Source of the DNA: Oryza sativa Japonica Group
Lineage: Eukaryota; Streptophyta; Magnoliopsida; Poales; Poaceae
Reading direction: 5' to 3'
DNA: 64,000 nt
Assembly (NCBI RefSeq): GCF_034140825.1
Contig: NC_089043.1
Span: 26,611,501-26,675,500, forward strand
Shown here: in pieces, positions 37,108 to 53,411 of the stretch
How the letters are laid out: every line of letters begins with the position of its first letter
How positions within the stretch are numbered: position 1 is the first letter of the stretch
Translations under genes and position numbers: made by a program
Notes under the pieces: model-generated
What the model saw: only the letters and a program-made list of their open reading frames with translations
What the model was told of the DNA's origin: nothing
The model's database searches: none

Positions 37108-37530
37108 TTATGTAATTTGGAGCTGAAACCTGAATAGACATAAATTGATCACAGCTGTTTATTTTGCTTCTAGTTACTACATGGATTGCTACAAATGCAG
37201 CTACTCTAGAAGACATCAGCCTGCATAGAGAAATTTACTTTGGCAGCAACAAAGAGTCGAACTTGGCTATCTCAATCTTTGAGCATCTGCCGTCATCTCA
37301 CAACAATTACTGTCGTGAAACTCCATCATTAGGCTTTTCTTCGGCCACAATTGTTCTGATCTTCCAAGAGATTCACGCTTTATGTGAACACAGAACCATT
37401 TCAGATTATAACGCATTTGAAATTAATTACTGACAAAAATGACCTGTAAATTCTGGTAAAACACTTTGACTGGTTCGGGGATCTGGAGTATGATTATAGA
37501 TAAGAGTATTATTCACATTTAGACATAGAA

Positions 37531-37603
37531 GCGCCCATGGCCTAATGGATAAGGCGTCTGACTTCTAATCAGGCGATTGTGGGTTCGAGTCCCACTGGGC
37601 GTG
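37531..37603 (+). tRNA. tRNA-Arg (anticodon UCU)
   Basis: The 73-nt cloverleaf is complete: acceptor stem GCGCCCA/TGGGCGT (one G-U pair at the end), D arm with AATGGAT, anticodon stem TCTGA/TCAGG around the loop CTTCTAA with anticodon TCT at 37564-37566, and T arm GTGGG-TTCGAGT-CCCAC. The discriminator base is G. The A box (TGGCCTAATGG) and B box (GGTTCGAGTCC) are both present. No intron and no encoded CCA, as usual for a nuclear tRNA gene. Confidence 0.97.
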
Positions 37604-37610
37604 TTTATTA

Positions 37611-37618
37611 TTTTTTTT
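37611..37618 (+). terminator. Pol III T-run terminator of the tRNA gene
   Basis: A run of eight T starts eight bases after the mature 3' end of the tRNA, as expected for RNA polymerase III termination. Confidence 0.8.
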
Positions 37619-38137
37619 CTCTTTTAAGACTCAGAAACAGAAAACTTTTTTTATAATTTGTAATTAGCAAATACAAGTACAGATAGACCTACCTCATTCA
37701 CCTCTAATTTCTGACAAGAAACTAGTTAGCTAGTTTTTGTGAGAAAGCAGGTTGGAGAATTGCTACACGTCGCCGCAGCCCACCCAACTCACAGTATTAC
37801 GGCCCAACCAGGCCTCCCGTAACGGGCCGGGCTACATGCAGTTTCCATTGCGACCAGCATGCTGGCCCACGGTCAGGTTAGCGTGGGCCAATTTGACTGG
37901 CCCAGTTAGTAGGCAAATGGACTGCATGAAATGGGCCGTAGTCCTCCTATTTTAGCTAGGTCGACTTCTTTTTCCGAGACATTTAACTTCTTGCAACTTT
38001 TAAAATATGGCAATTAATTATTTGTCACTCGCTGTATGACATGTGGGTCCAGTGGTAAATAATTTAGCACCACTGCACCACTCGTAAGAGTGGCAAATAG
38101 TTAATTGTTCTTCTTTTTCCCTTTTAACACGAGCACT
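37619..38137. other. Intergenic, no gene seen
   Basis: Contains several 'ggcccaa' and 'gggccg' words around 37780-37940, which recall telobox/site-II style promoter elements but have no gene next to them. Confidence 0.4.
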
Positions 38138-38293
38138 GCTACACGTACTAATTTTTTCTTACTAAATCTTTACTAACAATCATCTCAACCGTTTGATTTA
38201 GGTAGATGGAAGTTATTAAAAATCTAGATGCACTCATAGCATGACACATCACTGTTAGTAAGAATTTAGTAAGAAAAAGTTAGTACGTATAGC
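38138..38293. mobile_element. MITE with about 40-bp terminal inverted repeats
   Basis: The left arm (GCTACACGTACTAATTTTTT and on to TTACTAACAATCATC) is the near-exact reverse complement of the right arm (from GTTAGTAAGAATTTAGTAAG to GTACGTATAGC). The middle is about 60 bp. No transposase. Confidence 0.75.
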
Positions 38294-38622
38294 CTTTTCC
38301 TTTTAACACTATCTCCATTTTTTAATATATGACGTTGTTGATTCCTTTACACATGTTTGATCATCCTTCTTATTTAAAATTTTTATATAAGCATAAGAAA
38401 ATATAATTCATGCTTAAAGAACTTTTAGTGTTAAATAAATAGAGAGAGTAGGTTCACCTTGAAAAAGGAAAATCTCCTGATCATCTCGTCTCATCTCTCA
38501 TGTCATCTGACACATTGCAGCATGCAAGCAAAGAAGTTCAGCAGCCTGTCTGATGCTGCAGCTACTACGAAAGGGGCGATTTCGCATGCTTAATCACTGC
38601 TAGAGGTGCTCAAGTGAACTGG
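38294..38622. other. Intergenic, possible decayed Stowaway
   Basis: Between about 38310 and 38450 'atctccattttttaatatat' faces 'ttaaataaatagagagagta', a weak inverted pair like a worn Stowaway element. Nothing coding. Confidence 0.35.
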
Positions 38623-38766
38623 GGCTGTGTTTAGATTCAAAGTTTGGATCCAAATTTCAGTTCTTTTCCATCACATCAACCTGTTATACACACACACACA
38701 ACTTTTCAATCACATCATTTTTCATTTCAACCAAAATTTAAACTTTACGCTGAACTAAACACAGTC
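38623..38766. mobile_element. Short TIR element (GGCTGTGTTTAG family)
   Basis: GGCTGTGTTTAG at the left is matched by CTAAACACAGTC at the right. The interior is almost the same as the copy at 17542-17681 but carries a longer CA run ('acacacacacac'). A 144-bp MITE. Confidence 0.75.
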
Positions 38767-41008
38767 TAGAGTAATCAGTAACTAGCTACAAATCGATCTA
38801 CACTACTGATCCATCAGCGATCAGTCGTCGTCAACATCTATTGATGCAAAGCAGCTGGCTATCTATCAATAATCTGGACTGCAGAGATTAATTGAATTCA
38901 ACCATGCGTGCATGACCGATCGATTCTCCTCGTCATCCGTGGGTACGGATTAATTGGACTCTTGCTCCGAATGGGTGATACACTCGGGTGGCAGCTAGGG
39001 CACACAGCTAGCTAACTCTGATCCTCTCTCGTGTTTGTGTTAGCTCACATGACTGCGTATACTCATCATGTTAAGAGATCTTGATCACTGACTTGTTCAG
39101 CAGGAAGAAGCTACCTTACCTTAGCTTAATTAGCTTTTGCTTAGCTTAGGAAATAGCCACTAACACACGCCATTAAATCGTCTTGTCATCTAACTACACC
39201 TAAATACGTGTATCTAGCTAGCTCAATCAATTAATTTCAGCTGCAGATAGACGAACCATTTTCATATAGTTACAATAGCTAGCTAGTTGGGTCGATCGGT
39301 TGCTTGCATTTCTTGCATCTTGTGTATATATGCATGGGCAAGAGATCGCCAACAGAAAGGAATTTTTTTTAAAGGAGTTCGAGAACAACTGTTCTTCAAT
39401 AAACAGATAATGCGTTTTTAATTGCAGTTGCAGACAATGCAAACTTCATTTCCCCTGGGCAGCTAGCTGATCTTGTTCCATAAATTAACTGGACGATGTC
39501 CTGACAAGCTGCGACCGACGTACGAGCAAATTTAATTACTTGTCGTGATCACAAGTTAATCAACTATGCTTATCATTGACGACATTATGCGCAGGTTCGT
39601 CGTCGCAGAACAAGTTAAGTCAAATCGATTCTACTCCAGCAGCTGCATCCATAGATCGATCGATCAGTCTGATCACACACTAAAAAGCATCTTTGAAAAA
39701 ACGTCATATCATCGCAACAGTGGTTTAATCATGTTCCCCAGTTAAGTTGCAGTTTACAGCTGATCATACCGGATGCGTGCAGCAGGAGGACTTTGTGTCG
39801 AAAGAGTAATTGTGTGTCAACAAAGCATACATGCACTATGACGCTCTGTGGTTGGGTTTGTTGTTGGGTCAGTAAACATCTAATCAATCAATTAATTCAT
39901 CTTGCTGCATGCTGATTTAATCTTGAGCTCATACTTACGTGTTGATATATCGATGATTCTAATGAATCAGCAGTATAGCTAGCTAGCAGCTGGTAGCTAA
40001 TTAATTAATTGCCGTTAGCAGTAATTAGGAGTAGAAGGTAAAGACTCTTGCAGCAGATAAAGCAATTTCCAAGTTAAATTAAACTGGAAAGAACCTCATT
40101 TCAAGTATGCAAGATCCCAAGGAAAAAGGATATATACATTGTTACTGAACAGTACTTACAGCTGCACTCAAACAGCATGCAGCTTGGTCACCTTACTAAC
40201 TTTTTTGGACTGATCACCTTACTATGATGATATTATTCTATCACCTTACTATATTACTGATTATTATTATTATTATTTTGTTTGTGATTGATTGGTCATT
40301 TGAGATAGATCGTTGTTAATTGGTGGGAATGGGCAGATAGCTAGATTCATGCATGTACTAGTTTCTACTAGCTGCTAATACTAATTTTAAACAAGAAAAA
40401 AATGGGGGAAAACCCTGATGCTTTAAGAGTTGTAACTAAGTAAAGGATTAAAAAACCATGAGACGCACGAAATGTCGAGATAAATTCGGCTTGATCGTGA
40501 TATATGTTTTAGTGCATATAGTAAAGCTTCTGGTCATTCTCTTAGAACAATAAAAAGAGGCAAATTCTCCTTGCTAGGATGAAAAGGAAGAAACACTCAA
40601 ACACATGATGAACACAGCTTGATCCAATACAAGAACACAAAGACATACTATGCAAAGGATTAATCCACACACAATTTATATATTCTCTGGGGTACCTAAT
40701 TAAGCATAGGCTCATCCAAACATGTATACAGATCGATCAAGGAGATCAATTACGTACTGAATTAATGAGATGTATATTATTGAACTATATATATCTCTCT
40801 CTCAAAGATCAGGGCTATATATATGAATTAGCCGATCAAACAATTGCACTAGAAATCAATCAATCGCGGTTCCAGAGACGCAACAAGTACTCGATCCAAC
40901 GCTAGCTACCTACGACATATGCATGGATTCATCACGATTTGATTAATTAATTAATTAATTAATTAATTAATTAATTAAGCCGTCATATACGTAATCAGGT
41001 TAATTAGC
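38767..41008. other. AT-rich intergenic region
   Basis: About 2.2 kb with many 'gctagcta' and 'gatcgatc' words and an ATTA microsatellite (40942-40978). No gene supported. The last few hundred bases probably include the 3' UTR of the zinc-finger gene. Confidence 0.5.
40942..40978. repeat. (ATTA)n microsatellite
   Basis: About nine tandem copies of the tetranucleotide attaa/ttaa just downstream of the zinc-finger gene stop codon (in the minus-strand sense). Confidence 0.95.
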
Positions 41009-41506
41009 TCAGAGCTTCAGCGACAAGTCGATCTCCTCCCCATTCCGGCCGTAGCGCCCGCCGCCGCAGCCGCCGTCGGCCGGTGGCGGCGCTGGCGGCG
41101 CCACGTCGTGATCCTCCTCCGCCGCCTCAGCCGCCGCGGCGTGGCCGTACGGCGGCGCCGTCCAGAAGAAGCCCCCGGCGACGCCGTCGAAGCCGTGGAC
41201 TGCCCGGGACGACGACGACGACGACGGCGACGGCGACACGGCGGCGGTCATGACGATGTCACGGCTGCGCTTGGCGAGCGTGCGCTCGAGCTTGTGCGCG
41301 TTCTGGTGGCCTCCCAGCGCCTGCGAGCTGAAGAACTTGCGGTGGCAGTAGTTGCAGGAGAAGGCCTCCCGTGGGTCGACGGCGGCGGCGGCGGCCGGGG
41401 CAGCGCCGCCGCCGCCGCCGTTGGCCGAACGCCGGCGCGGCGAGGTCTCCAGCACGCGCAGGTTGAGGTTGACGCCGCCGTGGACTTGCGCCGGCTCGCT
41501 CTCCAT
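41009..41506 (-). CDS. Single C2H2 zinc-finger repressor with EAR motif, 165 aa
   Basis: Intronless, as expected for plant C1-1i zinc-finger proteins. One finger spans 51-71 (C51, C54, H67, H71) with the plant-specific QALGGH core (62-67), followed by the basic stretch [11 protein letters not shown], which is typical of the ZFP1-8/GIS-like subgroup. The C-terminus IDLSLKL (159-165) is a DLNxxL/LxLxL-type EAR repression motif that recruits TOPLESS co-repressors; an N-terminal NLNLRVLE resembles a second such motif. Gly/Ala-rich linkers surround the finger. A nuclear repressor of development (trichome, hormone or organ patterning in relatives) is inferred; the exact orthologue is not recognised. 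The ATG lies about 165 bp downstream of a TATA-like box. Confidence 0.92.
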   Translation of the reverse strand: MESEPAQVHGGVNLNLRVLETSPRRRSANGGGGGAAPAAAAAVDPREAFSCNYCHRKFFSSQALGGHQNAHKLERTLAKRSRDIVMTAAVSPSPSSSSSSRAVHGFDGVAGGFFWTAPPYGHAAAAEAAEEDHDVAPPAPPPADGGCGGGRYGRNGEEIDLSLKL

Positions 41507-41580
41507 TGATAGCTAGACCAACCAACAACTCTTGATTTCTTGGCCTAGCTAGCTAGCTAACTAGATTGTGTGTGAGTAGT

Positions 41581-41610
41581 GTCTTCTTCTTCTTCTTCTT
41601 CTTCTTCTAG
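41581..41610. repeat. (CTT)n microsatellite in the zinc-finger gene leader
   Basis: Ten copies of ctt on the plus strand, i.e. GAA repeats in the likely 5' UTR of the minus-strand zinc-finger gene, between the TATA-like box and the ATG. Confidence 0.9.
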
Positions 41611-41664
41611 AGCTAATTAAGCTAGCCAAGTTAAGTACAAATGGTGGGTGTGGCCATGTGAGCC

Positions 41665-41678
41665 CTCTATATAAAGAG
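41665..41678 (-). promoter_or_regulatory. Probable TATA box of the zinc-finger gene
   Basis: On the minus strand it reads CTCTTTATATAGAG, a good plant TATA context, about 160 bp upstream of the ATG at 41506. Confidence 0.5.
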
Positions 41679-41878
41679 AGAGTTCCTTGTCGGGTTCTTA
41701 CAGTATCGCGCCACTTGTCATCAGGCTAGCTGCTGCAGGATGCTTCACTGTACAACTCATCTGATTCTGACATATATACATCGACAGATTCAGATTGATT
41801 GATTGATCACGACTAATTAAAGTGATTATACTTTGTCTGCACATGCATTGCATTGATCATCTGTCAGCTAGCTAGTTA

Positions 41879-41985
41879 CTCCCTCCGTCTCATAATATAA
41901 GGGATTTTGAGTTTTTGCTTGCAACGTTTAACCACTCGTTTTATTCAAAAAAATTTAAAATTATTATATTATTCAAAATTCAACG
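41879..41985. mobile_element. Stowaway MITE fragment
   Basis: It starts with the Stowaway terminus CTCCCTCCGTCTCATAATAT after TA and continues 'aagggattttgag', but a matching right end is not found nearby, so it looks truncated. Confidence 0.55.
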
Positions 41986-42843
41986 TTTGAGTAATTAGCT
42001 CCACCGACGTGTACTATATTATTACTTCGTCCGCTCCAAAATACTATGACACATTTCTTTAAATATATCTGAACGAAGAAATATTCAAATATATATTTTA
42101 AAAAAACACAAAAGAGTTTATATCTTAGAACAGAAAAGTAATGTTTTACAAGACGAGCTGATATTAAGACCAGCTGATCGATGAAGAAATCAAGAGTTGA
42201 AAAATGAAAATGCATATGCAGTGTTTAATTAGGTAAGGTGAAAAAGATACTATGTAGATAATGCAAGATAGCTAGAGACGAGACATGCGGTGGGAAAGTG
42301 CATGAACATTTTGGAAGTGAAGCTGCATGTGAGTGACGGGGATCCAGATATTCAGATAATCAGATGTGGGGGCTAGCTGTGCCTCTTTCCTGAGAAAGGC
42401 CATGCATACATGCAGCTTTGCTACCTATAGCTAACTATACATGTTTTTAACTTATATGCTTTGGATTATTCGACATATATATCTCCTAGCTATATATCTA
42501 GCTTACAACTGTTGGCATCATGATCAGTAGCCAAAGATTGATATTGATCAATCTCTCAGGCCCAATTCAGCAGCAAGTCGTACTATTGAAAGAACGGCAT
42601 GGATTAATGGACTCATGTCCATGCGTGAGAGGTATAATTAAGCAAATTCCCATTTCCTTTTTGCTCTTTTCGCAGCATGGTCACATGATCAGATGATCTG
42701 CAAGGGCAGCTACTGTAGCTAGCAAGAGCTGTCACATCTGAAATATCTACCATGCAATTATGAAATGCATGCGAGAATTGGATGAAATGGCCGACACGAT
42801 TTCACATAGTGCAGCTAGGTTGCTACTCCACATATGGTGAGTA

Positions 42844-42995
42844 CTTCATCCGTTTCATAATGTAACTCATTCTACCATTTTCCACATCCATATAGATATT
42901 AATGAATCTAGATATATATATATGTGTTTAGATTCACTAACTTTCATATGGATGTGGAAAATGCTAAAATAATTTACATTATGAAACGGAGGAAG
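42844..42995. mobile_element. Stowaway MITE (152 bp) with TA duplication
   Basis: Nearly perfect palindrome: CTTCATCCGTTTCATAATGT at the left faces ACATTATGAAACGGAGGAAG at the right, with inner arms 'ccacatccatatagat' and 'tatggatgtgg'. TA occurs on both sides (42842-42843 and 42996-42997). It interrupts copy A of the duplication right after 'cacatatgg'. Confidence 0.92.
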
Positions 42996-43016
42996 TATAT
43001 AACTAATATATACACA

Positions 43017-43019
<3 letters not shown>

Positions 43020-43063
<44 letters not shown>
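43020..43063. repeat. (TA)n microsatellite
   Basis: About 22 TA units directly downstream of the Stowaway element. Confidence 0.95.
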
Positions 43064-43066
<3 letters not shown>

Positions 43067-43440
43067 CTGATCGATCGAATTGGTGAATAATGCTGATGCA
43101 TCATTTCATCGTCACTAGCTAGTAGGTTGTGAGTTTGTGACAACTATAGCTGGGAGCAGCTGCTGCATGCATGAGCACTGTCACGCAAGCATGGTGACAC
43201 AAGCGATGACGTGAAATAACCGTGTGCATTGCATTCATATTTATTCTACTTTCAAGTGTCAACTTTGCTACTGATCGATATCGATGCACCGGCTCGATCG
43301 ATATCCATCTCTGGGCCTAGCTAATTACACAGTAACACGCATGTATAAATGTCACCGACGCATGCAAGCTAGTGATCGATTAATGGATAAGCATGATTAA
43401 GCATTTATCGCTTGTATAACAAATCGGCAGGTCCAAGCTA

Positions 43441-43590
43441 CTTCCCCCGTTTCATAATGTAAGACTTTCTAGCATTGCTCATATTTATATGGATATTAAT
43501 GAATCTAGACACATATGAATATTTAGATTCATTCATATCTTTATAAATATGGGCAATGCTAGAAAATCTTACATTGTGAAACGGAGGGAG
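43441..43590. mobile_element. Stowaway MITE (150 bp)
   Basis: CTTCCCCCGTTTCATAATGT at the left faces ACATTGTGAAACGGAGGGAG at the right, with inner arms 'gcattgctcatatttat' and 'ataaatatgggcaatgc'. TA precedes the left end; the right flank now reads CA. In copy B the matching point reads 'aagctattaggagag' with no insert. Confidence 0.92.
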
Positions 43591-43875
43591 CAGGAGAGAT
43601 GAACAAAATCTAATATATGCATGCATGTGCATCAGTCAAGGGATCCGCTAGCTAGCTTTCAGTCAGTCAATGTTGGGTTTGCAGCGTGTCAAAAAAAAAG
43701 TTGGGTTTGCAGTGGAGATGTAGTCAGCATCTATCATTGACCTGATCATATTGACCTGCCAAAACTAGAGTTCAATTCCTTAGCTCCGATCCCAAACGAT
43801 GCTAGAATGGCAGGTTATGTTGTCCCATGATTTTCACATCGACAATCTTGGGGAGCTTATAGAAAGTATCCACGT

Positions 43876-44270
43876 ACATATAGTGTCAAGAAAGAAATTA
43901 ATGTTTTATAGAACCATTCATATAGACAGTGCATCCACGTACATATATAAATGTATTATCCATAAATTAAATTAGTTGCTGATAAGTTATATGGATAAAC
44001 ATAAGTATAAACGAAATAACGGGGCTAAATATGACATTAGGGCTAAAAGCAGTGGCGGAACTAGAAAATTGATTCGTTGGTGTCATAACGTGTCTATTGG
44101 TGTCATAGTATACTAATTATGTTTAAATCATAGTGTTATAATATATGGATAAGCAGTTTGGTTATAGGTTCTGTTAAAAGTCGTCGGTATCGCTCGACAC
44201 CGGTCATTACACTAGAATCGCCCCTGGCTAAAAGATAGATGAATATCCATTTCCTGGAGACGACAAGCAC
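43876..44270. other. Spacer between duplication copies
   Basis: AT-rich. It includes 'gcagtggcggaactagaaaa' (about 44049), a phrase seen at the ends of several grass transposons and retroelements, so a small remnant may lie here. No gene. Confidence 0.4.
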
Positions 44271-45322
44271 TCGGAAAGTGAATGCATGAACGTTTGGAAG
44301 TGAAGATGCATGTGCATGACAGGGATCCAAGATATTCAGTTGTGTCCCTTCCTGAGAAAGGCCACGCATGCATGCAGCTTTGCTACCTATAGCTAACTAT
44401 ACAGGTGTTAACTTATATGCTTTCTATTCGATATGTCGTAGCTACTCTTACTATATAGTACTAGTGATTACATGATCAGTAGCCGCTAGTCGATTGATTG
44501 ATCAATCTCTCAGGCCCCATTCAGCAGCAGTACTCGCACTATACATACTACTGTTTGAAACAACGGCAGTGCATATATAAAATACATCATGATCTGCAGG
44601 GAAGCAGTCACAATTGAAATATCTGCTACCGTCTCAAAACATAATTAACTATCGAGTGTACTACATATAATTAAATCTGGAGATGGAAGTATTATACAAT
44701 GCAGCATGTATGAATATGGCCGACATGCAGGATTTCACATAGTGGTGGTACTCGATATAGTAGATCTACTTAGTGGCCACTCCACATATGGAGATCACTA
44801 CTAGCGCTAGCTGAATGTATGAGCTCTGTAACGCAAGCATGGTATTGGTGACACAACATAGCTAACAACTCTTGTGTATTTTTCGTGTCAACTTTAATTA
44901 CTACTCACTCGCAGTGACCATATGATTCATATGCCGCAATTCTGATGCGACCGGTTCTGGCCTTCTGGGTTAACAAATGCATGCACATATGTCACCGACG
45001 CAAGTGAAAGGATAAGCATAATTAAGCATGTCACTTTTTAAAAAGTTTGTAAGCTGTTGGTAATCGACACGTCGAAGCTATTAGGAGAGATGAACAACTG
45101 AAGTACTATATATGCATCAATCAATGGAGCTTTTCAGTCGGTCAATGTTGGGTTTGCAGTGGAGATGTACTCAGCAGCATTGGCTACTGCCGGCACCATG
45201 CTTCATTGACCTGACAAAACTTGTTCCTTACCTCCAACTGGTAGAATGACAGGTTACATGTATATATCGCCCCATTATTTTAGAACAATCTTGGGGGGCT
45301 CAGAGCATCCATATATATTTAT
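44271..45322. repeat. Intergenic tandem duplication, copy B
   Basis: Counterpart of 42287-43875 (shared words listed there). It lacks both MITEs and the TA run and has small private changes. No coding content in either copy. Confidence 0.8.
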
Positions 45323-45752
45323 ATATGGCAGAGAAAAAAATCGCAACTAAACTAGAACAAGTGCAGATTGATAAGTTATAGCGATGTCTCAGGTGATAAA
45401 TGGCAAATGCCTGTTTTATTTGGGTTCAGTCTCAGAAATCACAGCAATGTATGCATGATTTCTTGATCAAATAATTAAACAACTAAATAGGCTGCAGTCC
45501 TATATATGAATATGAATATATATATAAATATATATATATATATATGTTTAAACAATCTTACTATGATTCATACAGATCTGATAAATACTACAGCCCATGT
45601 ATAATTCCTACCACCACAGCCTGCAATCAGGTACTATTTTCTCCAATGTAATTTAGGTGTTTCACTAACTCCCTACAGAACGCATACTGTTGTATTTATG
45701 GAAGTATTACATTTTGGCAGAGACACAAGGGTGGATTTGCGAGGATGGCTTG
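45323..45752. other. 3' flank of the P450 reductase gene
   Basis: Includes a TA-rich run at 45515-45546. Otherwise probably the 3' UTR of the reductase. Confidence 0.5.
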
Positions 45753-51082
<5,330 letters not shown>

Positions 51083-53411
51083 AGCGCGCGATGGGATCGA
51101 GGCGGAGGCGGAGGCGGAGGCGGCGGCGCGCGCGTGCGGGGTGGTGGCCCTAGTACGTGGGAGAATTTGGGCGAAATATTTTTTGGGTTTTTGTGGAGTT
51201 GAGCGAAACGGACGGTGATGTGCGATCGATCGGTACGTGGTGTGGTCTGTGGTGGCGCGGTGTGAGTGTGTGACACGTCCCGTCGGGTTGAGGAGAGCGA
51301 TGCACGTTTCGGCGCGGCCGCGACGTTTGGTGGTGCGAGTGCGAGTGCGAGTGCGAGTGGCTCGTGCGCCGCATGGTTTCACTGTTTTACTATAGAACGC
51401 CCTCGAAGCCTCTCGCCATAACCATCGCCGTCAACAACAACGTACAACAACCACAACCCTGCGAACGCCTTCCAGTTGCTCGTCACCATCGTCTTGATTC
51501 TCGAGCCGTCGAGCGTGTTCGATCCTACCAAATTTTGATGGGGGGAAAAAACTGAACATGTTCTTACCAATGCTATTCTGTTAAATTTTGCTAATTCTAA
51601 AAGTTTTCGCTCTTCAGAACTATACAAAATTTTGATAAGATTTCGAATCAAATATATTCAACACTACTTAAATTTGATAATATCAAAATGTACCTAAATT
51701 TAATATTATCAAATATTGGTTTGGTTGAAAGCTCCTATAAAGTAAACAAGACCACTATCTCTAGATTCTTGTTGGCGCTGACAGTAAGTACACTAAAGCA
51801 TTGGTAGGCCGCGTTGCTCGGTGAGACCAATATGATTATCACAGTCACCTCTTGTTCGGGCAAAATTCCCTCCACATGGAGTCTTTGCTTTCAGCCCATT
51901 GCAACCCAAAAGTCTAACAAATATGAGCCATTGATTTATGCCTTGATCAATGATGGAAATTGTCTCATCTCTTTATGATGGAAAGAAAAACCCTACCTTC
52001 CATTGGGGGAGAGATAGTAGCGGCGATTGGGGTGAAGAAGAAACTAGCAAAACACAAGAGAGGGAAAGGAGAGGGGAGAAGATGTGCAGTTTGTTCAGCT
52101 TGGGAGCTCTTACCCTATCTTCATCAAGTTAGCGATTAGAGGCTCGAACGTGGTTGGATTGGCACTAAACTTGGTAAGTTTGTTTCTCACTTTGAGCACT
52201 TCAATCTGGTCGATTTGTATAAGGATGGGTTGAATATAGCACCGGATTTGAGTGGTGGTTTGTCAGCTCGAGTTACTGCAGTTACAGCTTGCGCAACAAT
52301 TGGTAGAATGTCAGTTTGAGGGGTCAAACAGTGTCCGGTTGGACTGTTTTTTTGGATAGCTTGGAAGGGACTCGTATACCATCATTTCTGCCAAGTTTCG
52401 TGTAATTTGCATCTGTGGTTTGGGAGAACTCACCTGAGAACCGAAGATGGCCTCTTGTTAGCTTTGATGGTTAATGTTGATGATGCCAAGTGTGTAACTT
52501 AATGTTATAGCTGCTGTTATAATATGCCTCTAGATTTTTCAGAGAAGACTCCATGTATATCCTAATTGATTATAGTTGAAGCTTGGAGTGGACCGTTGGT
52601 TCCGTGGTTTTTTTATCCTCACACCGAGGAGGTTTTTCCACATAAATCATTGTGTCTTTATGTGCATGTGTTTATTATTGTTCCGCTGCTGATCTGCTAG
52701 TCGAAACCATCCTCAAAGTTTATGGCAAGATAAGGGTTTGATTGTGTGAAATATGTTTATCAGTTGGTGAATTGTAATTTGCACATTGAAGAGATGTGGT
52801 TGAGCTCCAACACCTCACACATTAACACAACCCATTCGTTGTTATTTGTAGCCTCTCAGTTAAGTAAAAGCAGATATCTTAATTTCACATCTTGACTTTA
52901 TGTTTTTATTTTTACGTTATTTGCAACCTCTCGGTTAATTAAAAGCAAAGGCCTTAATTCAACATTTTAAATTAGTTTTTAACTTTATTGTTTTTTCTTT
53001 ATTATTTGACTCCACCACAATACGAGAATTCACTATTGCCAAAAGGTTGGGTTTTTTTTTTCAAGTTCTTGTGGTAACCATAGATGTGTCGTGGTTATAT
53101 TCATGCCACCCAGCATGAATAATGAACTGTTCCAAAATTACTTTAAATGCATGTTGAATAAAGCATGCTCGCAATGCACCTGTGTTGCACCAACCTGGCC
53201 GTACTCTTTTTTTTTTTTTTAGAAAAACATGGCTGTACTCAGCCGAACAAACTTGTGCTGTCTGAGTATATTTTCGCTTGGTTTTCCTTTGAAAACTCTG
53301 AAATAATAAACTGCTAAAAAAATCGAATTGCATGTGTATGTCCATGCTGAATAATACTCCTACATGGTAGTGATTCCAATCAAATCAAAGAGATTTAATT
53401 AAGAGTCGTGT
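51083..53411. other. Promoter of the reductase gene and intergenic DNA
   Basis: The first 300 bp are GC-rich with a GCGAGT repeat (about 51334-51358) and are likely leader and proximal promoter of the reductase. Further right it is AT-rich. Two diverged 75-bp tandem units lie at about 52840-52989, sharing 'cgtt.ttatttg', 'cctctc.gttaa.taaaagca' and 'cttaatt'. Bases 51950-52140 are open but resemble no known protein. Nothing firm beyond that. Confidence 0.4.

Larger units (their letters stand above)
42287..43875. repeat. Intergenic tandem duplication, copy A
   Basis: It shares long stretches in the same order with 44271-45322: 'gaagtgaag.tgcatgtg' with 'gggatcca', 'cctgagaaaggcca.gca', 'cagctttgctacctatagct', 'tgatcagtagcc', 'caatctctcaggccc', 'cacatatgg', 'taacacgc/gtcaccgacg', 'tgttgggtttgcagtggag', and 'aatcttgggg'. 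Copy A is longer because it contains two Stowaway MITEs and a TA microsatellite missing from copy B. Confidence 0.8.

Noticed and set aside
37164-37433. 89-codon frame after the DUF1618 stop
   Set aside because: It lies in the 3' flank, has no conserved motif and resembles the non-coding duplicate at 34576-34650.
51950-52132. 60-codon frame upstream of the reductase gene
   Set aside because: Short, with no recognisable domain or clear promoter context.
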